This document shows positions 1-11,447 of a stretch of 64,000 nt of DNA, piece after piece (within the stretch, counting starts at the first letter, position 1; each line of letters opens with the position of its first letter). The DNA lies in the NCBI GenBank assembly GCA_022393335.1, contig JAJEKB010020254.1:199508-263507 (forward strand), given 5' to 3'. The stretch is from Macrotrachela quadricornifera (taxonomy: Eukaryota > Rotifera > Eurotatoria > Philodinida > Philodinidae). The translations under genes were made by a program, and so were the position numbers. The notes below the pieces were generated by a model that worked only from the letters and a program-made list of their open reading frames with translations, did not search any database and was not told where the DNA came from.

Positions 1-396
1 CGCTCCGATTCTTTTTTCATCCGCGTGCATATTTTTGATCTCATAATAGAACAAAAATGATGAATTTTTAATTAAATATTCTTATCATTCTTTTTAGTTT
101 TAATAATCGTATTACTAATGTCAAAATTAAAAAAAAATTATTTTCCATAAAAATATTGAACTGAATTTAAAATAACAATACTATTGATGTTAAATTTCAC
201 GCGATTAATGTATTTATAATTATGAATTATTTCTTGTCTCGTAAAGTAAAATATTTCTGTAATCATATTCAAACAAACAAAAAAATTCTATAACAGAAAA
301 TTGATAAAGATAAAAATATTTAATAACTATTAAATCAATCTTTTGTGATAGATTAAGTAAGACATATAGACAAAACTTAAGACAACATTAAAAACA

Positions 397-1434
397 TCAA
401 CAATGAAAATTAATTTGTTTCGTATTATTTTTTTGAAAAGTTGCTTCAATACGTGATGGTAATTGTACTGTTCCTTCCGTATCTGTTGTATTATTTTGTC
501 CATTCATTCGACGTTTACATTCCATAAAAAATTTCTTAAAATCTCGATGAAATGATTTTGAAGCAACAAAAAATGTATAAAAAGGAGTAGCACAACTTAA
601 ATAAAGAAGCATTACACCTATTGTACAAAGAAAATTTTCAATTAAAATACGTTCAGTACTTTTAATTATACCCATATAACTACTTATTGCAGTTTCTAAA
701 ATAATAAAAGGATAGAGAAATATTGTTATAACATGTACAATTGATTCAGCAAGTACCATAATAAATAATTCACGATCACGACGATGAATTTTCAAATTAC
801 TTCGATTACTATTAGTATTATTTCCAAGAGGTTGTATACGTACATGTAAATTTTTCATATTACGATAAGCCAAAAATCCAAATATAATCATTAATATTGG
901 TGGAATTAAACAAAGAACAATTGTAACATATACATAATATATAATAAAATAAGTACCAATTAATGTACATTTTCTATCAATAATTGTAATAATAATTAAT
1001 ACATGAATAGAAATAATATGTGAAAATAGAATTATAATTCCAATGATATATCTTCCAATTAATGGACGAGTTAATATTCGAAATTGAATATGATTAGTTG
1101 TTAAAATAAAACGATCAATACATGCAAATACGGTTAAGTAGAAAGATATTTGATTCCATACTTGAGATAAATAATAACGTAATTTGCAAACAATAATAGA
1201 ATACGTTGAAGGACTTACATAATTTTGACCGTAAAGAGTTAATGTTACATTGAATATCATATAAAAACTGTTAAAGATTGCAGCAAATAATAAATACATT
1301 GCACATGAACTTTGACGACGTCGACTAAACATTATTATAATAAATGTATTACCAATAGTACCTAAGACTAAAATAGTTGGTGATAAATATCGACTTATTT
1401 GAGTTTGAATATAAGGTAACATTGAAACAGACAT
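397..1434 (-). CDS. Rhodopsin-like (class A) G-protein-coupled receptor, divergent
   Basis: A 345-residue protein from an ATG at 1434, in one exon. Seven hydrophobic segments lie at about residues 17-37, 45-68, 81-110, 128-152, 162-190, 222-250 and 266-291. Class A landmarks are visible: GN in TM1 (Asn29), Cys83 at the top of TM3 with a partner Cys156 in the second extracellular loop, DRF (107-109) in place of DRY, a proline in TM6 (YP, 241-242), and TPFYTF near 283-288 in place of NPxxY. A basic intracellular tail follows. It would be a plasma-membrane receptor for an unknown ligand; the layout resembles the peptide-receptor-like orphan GPCRs that are abundant in rotifers and other lophotrochozoans. 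There is no N-terminal signal peptide, which is usual for the class. The ligand cannot be inferred. No related gene adjoins it. Confidence 0.85.
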   Translation of the reverse strand: MSVSMLPYIQTQISRYLSPTILVLGTIGNTFIIIMFSRRRQSSCAMYLLFAAIFNSFYMIFNVTLTLYGQNYVSPSTYSIIVCKLRYYLSQVWNQISFYLTVFACIDRFILTTNHIQFRILTRPLIGRYIIGIIILFSHIISIHVLIIITIIDRKCTLIGTYFIIYYVYVTIVLCLIPPILMIIFGFLAYRNMKNLHVRIQPLGNNTNSNRSNLKIHRRDRELFIMVLAESIVHVITIFLYPFIILETAISSYMGIIKSTERILIENFLCTIGVMLLYLSCATPFYTFFVASKSFHRDFKKFFMECKRRMNGQNNTTDTEGTVQLPSRIEATFQKNNTKQINFHC

Positions 1435-3600
1435 TCTTATTTTATAACTTATGACTGTAAATTTTATTTAATAGTTTCGGTTTAATATGATATAGAAATG
1501 AAGAAACCATTCTTTTTATATAAGAAGGTTTATTTATATCATTGGAGTTCAACAAAATATTCTACTTTCTAGTTTATTCAAGATGAAGATAAGACTTTCA
1601 TCCTGCAGAAAATTATTATGTTAATGAAATATTTTGATATAGTTTTTCCAGGACATAAGTCGTATTATTAAAATAATATACATATCATTTAGATAATTAG
1701 AACTGTAATTAATAAAGCTAACTATAACGTGAATCTCAAAAATCTTTCTCCTTGATTAATATCTATTATTTTCTGGGCAAAAAAAAAAGAGATTATCATT
1801 AGAGAATTTTCATGCTTCCTATAATGTACACATGTTTGTAAATAGTCTATTCAGAGTACTAATATAAGATAAAGTGATTATATGAAGGAGTAACCAATAC
1901 ATTGAATTCATTAAAGTTACAATAACTCGATCAATACATGTATTTGGTATAATATATTCTTTCAAATTTTCATCTGTTTTTCTCTCGACTCTAGAGAGGA
2001 TCATATGAAAAAAAAATAGTGTGTTTGTGTGTCTAGCAGGGTTAAAGGTAAAAAAAAACATATTCTCAGAGAAACCAACAGGAAATTTTAACATTTCAAC
2101 AAAGGTTTTTGAGGTTTTGTTTAGGAAATAACGATTTGTCTCGAGGATTGGAATAGAGATCATGTAACATAAAATATGTTTATAGGTATAGAGATTTGTT
2201 CTTTTTAAAGTTTGTGTGTATCTTTCTGTATTCAAGCCAATTTGAAAACGTTATCAGCTAGATTAATATCAAAAGCTTGTCATATTCTAGTTAAAAACTA
2301 TATGAACGGTAATAGAAGGAAAGAATTCGCATCTCGAGTCATACTACTGGTTAATAATAAGTTACTAAATAATTAGTAATTAGTTTTAGTTGTTCTTCAA
2401 TGAAAACTGAGTTGGTTTGCCAAATAATTAATAATAAATAATATAAACTGTTCTCAGTTTAACTCCACGAAAGATAATTGACTATGAGGAATCGAAATCT
2501 GGAGTTAGTTTTTTAATATTAGTAGATATTAAATAATGATAGATTAGTAAATCATCGTTTCTAATAAAACTTGACTGATCGTTGTTGATTGCACACAGAA
2601 AATATGAATACGAAGTGAGAAAAAAATGTATCTATATTTGGTATTGATTCTAATATAAACAGTTTTCTTTGTTGATTACTACATGTCAGATCTTTGAGTG
2701 AAATTTATACAAAAATATGTAAAAAACAAAGCGATGGTTTGAAGCTCTATTATTGAGTTTCCATAGGTATCTACCGTAAAAAATTCTATTCTAAAATAGA
2801 CGAAGCTCTTTCCTAGAAAATATTCAGTAGCTTTTTGAGAAGAATTTAGATGAGATCCATTCATTAACTTCAAAGTTGAACTAATATCGATTGATATGAT
2901 GGCGTTAAATATGCAAATGACTAGACGTTGATTTAAAAGCTTTATCGTAAGTACAATTAATGAGAGTTGAGGCACCTTGAGAAAACGGTAAATGATTCGA
3001 TTCTTGAGGCAAAGTAATCCTTTATTATACATTTAACGTAAAAAGGGCCTATTTATTAAAGAACTTCTGAATCATAATATGGTGTTATTTGCTTGTTGTT
3101 ATTACAAATTCCTGTTCACTTAATTTCGAACATCATGCATTTTTTCTTATATCAGAAGATCGTTACGAACAAATACTACCAGAAATTTTAATGAAAAGTT
3201 GGGACAAAATATTTTATTCTTGTTTTTTTGACTGAGAGGGGGAAATGATATGAAAAATATAACTTTGTGTGTGTGTTTGCTCAGGTTACGAGGTTAGGCT
3301 AAAGTAACATAGCTAAAAACAATAGAAACGTTACGTTTTGTCTCAGTTTTTCGTTATGAGCTACGGTTGAATTATAGCCCAGACGGCTCATGTCAGCACT
3401 TTATCAATGCATCATAAAAGTCAAAAGATGTCATCTATGATGAGAAAATCATGGGTGGTTGATAGTTTTAGTTTTAGAAATCATAAAATGTGGAAGATTC
3501 GTTCAAACTGAACTAGCTATAGTATCACATTTGTCGACCATTTATCTATCAATGATTCTCGAAATAGATAGAATGAATTTAGTCGAGGGTTAAGCGAGTC
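1435..3600. other. Intergenic stretch, no supported gene
   Basis: AT-rich sequence upstream of the receptor gene. Two minus-strand open frames here (1819-2235 and 2679-3032) show no recognisable domain or convincing protein-like composition. I see no RNA gene or repeat array. Confidence 0.6.
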
Positions 3601-3639
3601 GCCTTTGATGAGCGTTACTTGTTTTATTTTCGTATAGAT

Positions 3640-4685
3640 AATCCAACAGAGAACCATATGAACAGTGACGTTTCAGGTGATGAAAATACAGTAACTGTCG
3701 ATGATATTGTTGATGTTGATCCACATTCTCGTCTTTTGTTATTTTTGATTATGCCGAACCACATTTGCACAATGCAATTTCGACGTGAACATCGCCTTCG
3801 GGCACATCTGCTATTAGGCGATCATAAAGTCATTGCTCCTTCATTTCAGCTTCTCGATAAAGTAGCTATAATATACAAAGAAACTCTAGGTAGCGATAGT
3901 TTGAAAGAATTACCTATTGTCTCTGCTACAAGAAGCATCACAAATAAATCCATGGATACGAACTTTATAACTTAGATGAAGGTTGGGTTATTTTCCATCC
4001 TCGTATAAAAGCTGTGTTTCCACCTGCTCAACGAGCGTACCTTAATCAAAAATATGATGAAGGCGAAAAGTGTAGCGCTAAATGGGACACTTCTATAGTG
4101 GCGGAAGTGAATTCATTCCAAATAATATTGTGCTACTCTGCATATACTTCTTTTCCTGTACTTAGCACATGCAAATTACTTAAAAACAAAATCAATTTAT
4201 ATTTGAACCTGATCGGTTTCTAACTGCCTCTTATATGAAGTAAGTCTTGATGTGTAGTAAGAGTATTACTTACGCATTCAGTGACTATTCTTGAGAACGA
4301 GAAACGAATTTAGCGTTCTCAAGAATGAAGAAAGACGAACGTCACACAATATCTTTTCGTTTCTCAAAACGTATGATATTGTTTTTATGGTGTGTTCCTT
4401 ACTTCAAAGAAAGTCCATCTGTTCTCCTTTCTAGGAACACAGAACGTTAACATTCGTACTGTGTATGAAATTATTCTTAGCCTCTTTGATCTTTATCATA
4501 ATAGATTCTATTTTTCTCAGTTAACACGAAAAAGTCGAATAAATGGCGACGAACCGCAAATAACTGTCGATCAATGTCAAAGAGTTTTTGATTATAATGA
4601 AGATGAAAATGATTTTAACGCAGTAGTATCCGACACTCACACATATAAACTACTTCATAATGTAACAAAAATCAAATTAATTTAA
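3640..4685 (+). pseudogene. Decayed gene fragment of an invertebrate zinc-finger-type family (GWxxx / KFxxGE C-terminal signature)
   Basis: Three frames together read like one damaged protein. From a possible splice acceptor (TATAG near 3639) a frame carries a degenerate C2H2-like stretch (CTMQFRREHRLRAHLLLGDH) followed by an LLDKVAIIYKE helix, ending at a stop at 3973-3975. The next frame (about 3963-4110) continues with DEGWVIFHPR and AYLNQKYDEGEKCSAKWD. I recognise this as the order of motifs in a family of uncharacterised cnidarian and rotifer proteins, where GWALK is followed by KF-GE-TG-K-DP. A third piece at about 4420-4600 (FYFSQLTRKSR) resembles the tail of the same family. Frame changes between pieces, a non-ATG beginning and no clean introns suggest decay. 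The family role is unknown. Confidence is limited because the match is from memory. Confidence 0.4.
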
Positions 4686-4689
4686 TCAA

Positions 4690-5229
4690 AAACCCTTCCT
4701 TTTTGTCTTGTTAATCAATACAACAACTATCAAAGTGAATCATGATCTACATCCATTCAATAAGCAAACTTCATTACTACACCTGCTTTTTTGGTGTCTA
4801 TTCAAAATCTTATTTAGGACTTCTTTTTTATCCCTCATTTGCAAGAGGGGTGGGGAAGTGTCATGTTAGGTCTATGATCTGCTGCTATGTGTATGTTGGT
4901 TCTTCCTTTCTAATTCCATTCGAACACGTGTGCCTATTCTGTTCTTCGTTTCTACATGTTGAGTATTTGAGATGATAGTATTGGTGAGAGAGAGTAAGAT
5001 TTATTTTTCTTGTTTTTGAAGTTTGAATTAAAAAAGAATGAATAGAGAAAAGGAGGAGTTAATAGAAAAAATATGTATAAAAATATCACAAATATAGTAT
5101 GATTGTTATTCTCGATAGTTCAAAACCTGAATACTCTCCAGTCAATGACCCATTTTCCTTCCCTCTATATCGTACAATCTAAAATAACAATTGAATAAAT
5201 ATTTACATGTGTTTTCAAAATCTATTACC
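4690..5229. other. Intergenic stretch, no gene seen
   Basis: Short AT-rich stretch between the decayed gene and the Cys-rich exon. Open frames here are small and unlike proteins. Confidence 0.5.
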
Positions 5230-5579
5230 TTATTCAATTTTACATGCGCATAGATCACTATGACCACGAGAAGTATCAGCAGTACCACGAGTAACAGTAT
5301 AAACACCACGACCCAACTGACCACCATGATCATTACGAGTAGAAGTAGTACCAGTAGTATCCCAACCAGTAGCAAAACCATGACCATCAACATAAGTACG
5401 AGTAGAACCGCCACCATCAGGATGACCATCAGTATCAGTACGAGTAGTGCAAGAACAAGTCGCATCAGCACGTTTATGCCAATAATTGCCGCTACGATAC
5501 CAATCGCGGCACTTGTTACACGTGGGACAAGCATTGCCACCACAGGACTTAACTTTCTTTGGAGCTGGCGGTGGAACTT
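5230..5579 (-). CDS. Terminal exon of a cysteine-rich protein of bdelloid type (partial gene)
   Basis: This minus-strand exon has no internal ATG start, so a start-to-stop ORF search misses it. A good splice acceptor (pyrimidine run then TTTAG, at 5581-5580) is followed by 115 codons and a TAA at 5232-5230. The protein begins VPPPAPKKVKSCGG, then a tight cysteine cluster (CGGNACPTCNKCRDWY), ADATCSC, and a long Gly/Thr/Asp-rich tail (for example GWDTTGTTSTRNDHGG) ending CACKIE. The CPxCxKCRDWY module with a following ATC is one I associate with many uncharacterised bdelloid proteins, probably a metal-binding or disulphide-rich fold. GC content is above that of the flanks. The opposite strand looks like a trinucleotide microsatellite because the tail codons are biased to xxT and xGT. 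The upstream exon was not found, so this could be a relic. Confidence 0.5.
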
Positions 5580-8500
5580 CTAAAGGAAAAAGCTTTTTCT
5601 GTAGAATAGATTATAAATTTGAAAATTTATTCTCAAATAGCATAAAATTTTGGATTTAGCCAACTACTGTTGATTTTGATGAGCCACATGTAGATGAGAC
5701 AGAAAAATGAAAAAATATTTTGTTTGAAGACTTTTGCATCAAAGGTTACATCAATGTAGTGTGTACTACTTGAAGAATTTAATCGCAAAAAGGACATTGT
5801 ATTTTTCCTTGAAAATGGTGCATTGATACAGGCGTCACTAAATATTTTTCAATAACCGCTTAAAAATCATCTCTCTCCAAAGAACAATAGCTGAGGATAG
5901 GACATTTTCAATCGATCAATCTGATATTTCTCTTACGAGATGAACAGAACTCAAAAGACGGGAAAACAGCAAAAGCACCATGCCGATCTGTTTGTCACTG
6001 CCTGCACAGGTGGAGGATGTGATTCACTCTTCTCATTATATGCACTTCCACATTGATAGGATGAGTGACATGGGTGATGATGTGGGTTGCTGCGTGGATA
6101 TTCACACCCACGTATCCCATCAAGAATTTCTCAAACATTTATCCAAATGAAATTGAAAGACCAAGTTTACGAAGAATATGTCATTGAAAATTCAAGAAAA
6201 GAAAAACTCTCATATTGGATTTACGTGATGGAACATTTCCATTTGGCTCTAGGAATATTTACTAAAAAGATGAAAATATTTATTTCGAACATTTATTCAA
6301 TAGTCTATTCGGAAATTTAGCATAAGTATTGTAGCTTGAAAATTAACATCTCTCTATATAATCACGTAATAGGTTATTTTACATTGATTATAATCGCAAA
6401 AGAAAAAGAATGTAGCCACATTTCTGTTCTCTCTTGTCTTTAATCAAGTTAAAAATTTGCCACTAAGTGTTTAACTCGAAAGGGTCTTCAGCAAAAATTG
6501 ATGTTTGATATTTCCTAATAATGCTCTCTTAGAAATGAAGTTCTGAAGTTCGAATTTTAAGAATTACATAAAAACTATAAGAAAAAACTGACAAATTTTC
6601 ATTTCACTTCGAAAAGTATAGTATAGTATTCACCCATTGTTGTAGTATTTTCCGTCATAATTTAAAAAGATTGTTGTTGGTCTGGTTTTGATTGATGTTT
6701 TTAAGATGAATCTAAAACAGAATGTAAGTCTAATGTTTGGTTCTGTGATCAAAGTGTCCGTTCACACTTTAATTTTGAGAGCAAACGACAGCAAAGTGTA
6801 AATATAAAAACAATTTTCAGTATGTGTCATATCCAGACTAAAATTATTCTGGAAAAAATCCAGTACATAAAATGCCTTGATATATACAACGGTTGTGAAA
6901 TAAAGGACATTTGAGCGTAAATTTTCATATTATAATCATGCCATGTTCTGTTTCATCGAAAACTTCTAGATTTGGAATCTGTCGAATCAAGTCTTAGTTT
7001 AACTATAGTTAACCCTCATCATCGCTCTTACTGCTTCCTTTTTCTTCAACGCTAGTTCTCGCGATTATTCGTATTATCTAAATTTGGTCGCTCATCCTAT
7101 GGATTCGCTCATCTTCTTCTAGAAGAATTATTGTACTGAGTTTATCGTGAAGACATAATTATAATTTATTACTATTCATTTTGCAACGATATACAAAAAA
7201 AACCTATTTCGATCTCGGCTCTGAACTATAACATAGCGATTTTCATACAGTTCCAATTCAAAAAAGTCAATCTTATTCAAATCAAGTTTTTCATCAACAA
7301 TATACTAGTTGCTTATCTGATACTCGTATTATCCTAACTATTGCTCAATGTACGATATTTCTGAGAAAAAAAATACTGTGTTAGGATCATTATCAAAACT
7401 CTTTTACTAGTATTTCATAAATGGCTTATTGGAATATAGCGACACTGATCAAGTACTATTGTGAGAATAATTCAATGTAGAGACAAGAAAAAAAGTTTCT
7501 TCTGTTTTCCCCCATAGAAAAACCATACAGAACACTTTATAAGCAATATTTGATAGCTAAGGTTGATGCATTACGATGCATAAAGAGTTTCAAAACAAGA
7601 TAAAATATATTGCAAAGAAGAAAACTGCAATTAATATTTAATGTATACATTTTAAAAATATATAGAAATGATCTTCTGAATAATACAATATATTTACTTA
7701 CATTTCTCAGTTTATTTTACAATGTGATATAAATACTTATATCTGAAGTGTCGCATTACATAGAAAAATCTTCTATCAACACTTTGTATAGATAATTAGG
7801 TATACTTACGATGAAAAAATGAATATTGGGAACAAGCTAACTTACGTATTTATATTCCTATCCAATGACGTTAGTGGGTTTTTTTACTTGAGTCAAGCAA
7901 CTGTTTTATTTCCATACATACCATGATGACACACACATAGGGGAATCACTTTTTCACATATTTCTTTTTTCATCATGCTGCTGCATTATACAGATTTGTC
8001 TTTCCTGTGTAAATTTTTGCTCGATATAAGAAAAAATCCAATGTGTTTAATCATATGATATGGTCGTTTTACTGGTTTTTTTTTCTCTTTATTTTGTTAG
8101 GTTTTTTCTAATCATGTGTCAATATTTTTGTGCGAGTAATATGGTTCGAATACGTCACGAATTTTCTTTGCCTGTTTTATTTTATCTTTGAGGGTGAGAA
8201 TGAGTGAATATAACTAATGTGATCGTTGTTTCGTCCTTACTAGAAGATTCTATAGTCGGTTTTATTAACATACTTGTTTAAATGATTAATAAAACAAACT
8301 ACATAATCTAGGAATTGTATAGAATATATTGAGTACTTGTAGATCATAATGCGTTTAGTGCTAATTATTTAAATAAAAAACAAACATTCATCAGGATATT
8401 GCATTATATTTTTAAGCTCAAAGATATAGAAAAATAATCCTACGAGTAAAAAATGAAAATATGACTAAAAGATAAAAATAAACGGCATCAAGATTAGAAG

Positions 8501-10447
8501 AATGCAAAAATATTATCATTTGATATACCAAACTCATTAAGTAGTTTTCAACACTGTTATCTTATAGATGAACATAAACTGTCTTGCTTAATTTACTCAT
8601 TTTCTAATGGTAACTCTGTTAAAATATTTTCTAATTAAAAATAATATTCGTCATTGATTTTCACAAATGTAAATCAATTATGTTATATTTGAATTTCTAA
8701 TTTGAAATAGTATTTAAAAGCTGATTTGATCAATACTTTTACACTCCATATTGACTACCATCGATATTTTTTCAAGGTATTTAATATTAAGCTGTGAATC
8801 TTTTTCAATGATGATGATAAAGAGTTAGTCATTCAGCAACATATACAAAACAGTGACTATGATTATTAAAAACCAATCAGTATTGATAAATCAAATTTAA
8901 TATGCCGACATCCTGTATCATAGTTATTTTATATAATGCCAAAATAACATCCTTTTCAATCTATTTTTATATTCACTCGTATCAATTTTCAATTTTATCC
9001 GTCTCTCGAATCACACTACTATATATATACACCATTTAATACTATGAATCTCATAGTGATAGGAATTTTAATGGTTTATATCAGTAATCTTTTGAGAGTA
9101 TGATGAAATTGAACTATGCCATCAGATGATCGCTGGTAGCGGGGCGTGAAATTTGGTCTTTTAACTAAGATCATATCCAAAAAGATCTAAAACCACCTGA
9201 ACAGTTTCTTGAGTCAGGACGAAACTGGTGGTCGCATGCATTCGTTTATCGTTATAACTGACGTGACACTAGTTACAGCTGCCTTAGTCTTACCCTCAAG
9301 AGTTTTTAAAAAATCGGTTTTTCAGAAAACTTTCTTGGACAAATCAAAAAACTTCTAAGGTTGAAATTTTTAGAGAAGATACATCTTTCAGGGATCTATT
9401 TGCAGCGAAAGATTAGGACTCGCAACTCATTTCAATCAAAAGTTATAAGAAATGAAATTTGCTAAAAACTTGGATTTTTATAAATCTTCAATGAGCCATA
9501 AAATTTCAATAGTTTGCGACAAAAATTTTATGTAGAGTGAAAGAATCTGATTCACTCAATGTATCGGTGAAAAGTTGCGTTATTATCATTGGTAACGAAA
9601 CTGAATAAGAACGGTAGTTTCTCTCTCGTAGCTTAAAGACTTCAAAAGGCTTCTAAGATTCTATCAGACTTTAAGATTGAAGTCTCTGCTGTTTCTTCCT
9701 CGGAAAATCCTAACCTTCAGCGCACATAGCTATATCTCAATCGTCCTATCAAAAGCACAGGAAATCTTCAACAACAAAAGTACATCACTGTTCAAGTCCG
9801 TATGCATTTCGTCACAGCAAAAGCACCCCAAAATTCTCAAATTTTTGGTATACGTCACATGATATGGTATTTTTAAGTTATATCAATGTCTATGTCGTAA
9901 ATTTTTATTATCGAGTTTACGAATGTTATGATATCCTCATTTTATTTCTAAATTCCAAGAATATGAAAGAATTCAATGAAAAACTTCTAAATTCATTGCT
10001 TGCAAGCAGTTGATTTCGACGAATTGATAGTCGCCTTGAAAATTTACGACTGAATTGTTTTTTACATTGATTCAAAATACGAGAAACGAAGAAAAAAAGT
10101 CATTTTGCGTTGTGTTTCGTGATTTCTGTTTGAATATTTATCGACAAATAAAATGTGCTGCTTCCTTCGGGCATATTCAGAAACCTTGAACATGAATTGC
10201 AAGTAAACAATGAAAAAAGATTAACGAAACATTCTCGTACATCAAGAAGCTCGTGTACAACTGAAATAATGACGACGAAGGAAAACATATAAATATCATT
10301 TCAATCGGGCGCACAATATCAACATTTCGACATATTCATCATTGAATGCTTTCAGTCAATTAATAATTTGTTGCAGTTGAAATCATACACGTCTAGGATA
10401 TAGAATCTTAAAGTAGATACGAGAAATTTTCATCACATTCAAAAGTG
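5580..10447. other. Long intergenic stretch, no supported gene
   Basis: About 4.9 kb of AT-rich sequence. The open frames at 6087-6320, 9677-9862 and 10100-10288 are short and lack domain or composition support. No RNA gene or tandem array was recognised. The immediate upstream exons of the Cys-rich exon should lie just above 5580 but I could not identify them. Confidence 0.5.
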
Positions 10448-11287
10448 ATGGCAAGTGCCGATGCTGATTTAAAGCCAAAACGCAGGATTGCACTCGTTAT
10501 TGGAAACGACGATTATGCTCATATATCTAACAGACTACGGCAATCGGTCAACAATGCTAACGACCTAAGTAAAGCTTTGAAGACGATCGGTTTTGATGTT
10601 AGCACGATTATCAATGCTGACTGTAAAAGGCTTTGTCAAGTGTTCAAAACAATAAGCGACGATGCAAAAGATGGTGATCTGATTTTTTTCTACTTTTCTG
10701 GTCATAGTCATCAGGTCAACGGCATCGATTATTTGATACCTATTGACGATGCACATCTTGATTCTGATCTGGATGTAATTAATGGCGCTTTGAGTATCCA
10801 AGAAAACCTGAATCTTTTGTCAGACACTGCAAAACCCTATGCGATTATAGCTGCTTTGGATTGTTCTAGAATATATCATTTAGGTGGTGCTCGTAAGTAG
10901 AAGAGTGAATACGATTTCATGGTGAATCCTTTCGACAACTTGTTCCATTTTTTAGGAGCGCCTAAACCTAAAGGTATTCGTAAACTTAGCCTGCCTCGGG
11001 AAGCATTCATTCAGTTTGCCTGCGATATCGATCAAATCTCAGACAATGAGATCGGAAACGATCGAAACACATTGTATACCAGGGCTTTGCTGCGACATAT
11101 CGTTCGAGAACTTGTTCATGTGAAAGATATTTTTAAGAGTGTAGAAGAAGATGTCTACCAGCAGAGTAATCGTCAACAACGACCTGTATCTGTGAATAGA
11201 TTATCAAAAAGTTCACAAGTCTTGTTGAACTATGCGATAGGTAAGTCAAGTTTGCCTGTATTCATCGAGGCCATCCCAACAGTATAA
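10448..11287 (+). CDS. Caspase-like cysteine peptidase (C14-type fold), two exons
   Basis: Exon 1 is 10448-10892 and exon 2 is 10956-11287, joined through a 63-bp intron (GTAAGT donor, TTTTTTAG acceptor, phase 1). The apparent stop at 10898-10900 lies inside the intron, so the gene is not broken; spliced, it encodes 258 residues. The start is ATG 10448; the codon before it is GTG. Residues 10-24 (RRIALVIGNDDY) form the first beta strand of the caspase/metacaspase fold. The catalytic His is in FYFSGHSH (His86) and the catalytic Cys in ALDCSR (Cys139). The second exon carries the small-subunit-like part, with LYTRALLRHIV and a VEEDVYQQSNRQQRP segment typical of the caspase-domain proteins numerous in bdelloids and bacteria. 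It is probably a cytosolic endopeptidase of regulatory type; Arg or Asp specificity is not decidable. A second GTAAGT near 11240 could start another intron and change the last 15 or so residues. Confidence 0.8.
10893..10955 (+). other. Intron of the caspase-like gene
   Basis: 63 bp, starting GTAAGTAG and ending TTTTTTAG. Its length is a multiple of three and it contains an in-frame TAG, so it can be mistaken for a nonsense mutation. Removing it restores an uninterrupted caspase-like domain with the Cys motif upstream and the small-subunit region downstream. Confidence 0.75.
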
Positions 11288-11447
11288 TCAGCAGTATCGA
11301 TAAAAGCATTTTTTCAAAGTATCATATAAATTTATAAAATTTTGATAAGATCAGCTTATGCAATAACACTCGTTAAAGGATAAATTAAAAAATGACAACA
11401 ATACATAAGAAAAATGCATGTTTCTATATCCAAAAGAAGGTTGCTAC

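Noticed and set aside
1819..2235. 138-codon minus-strand frame with a CIDRVIV stretch like a GPCR TM3
   Set aside because: The rest has no receptor pattern, homopolymer-derived Phe/Lys runs dominate, and it lies upstream of a complete receptor gene. Probably chance.
5260..5583. Plus-strand Ser/Thr/Ile-rich frame, and a minus-strand Val/Leu-rich frame over the same place
   Set aside because: Both are other-frame readings of the Cys-rich minus-strand exon with its biased codons.
10565..10801. Minus-strand frame inside the caspase-like gene
   Set aside because: Antisense shadow of a clearly coding exon.
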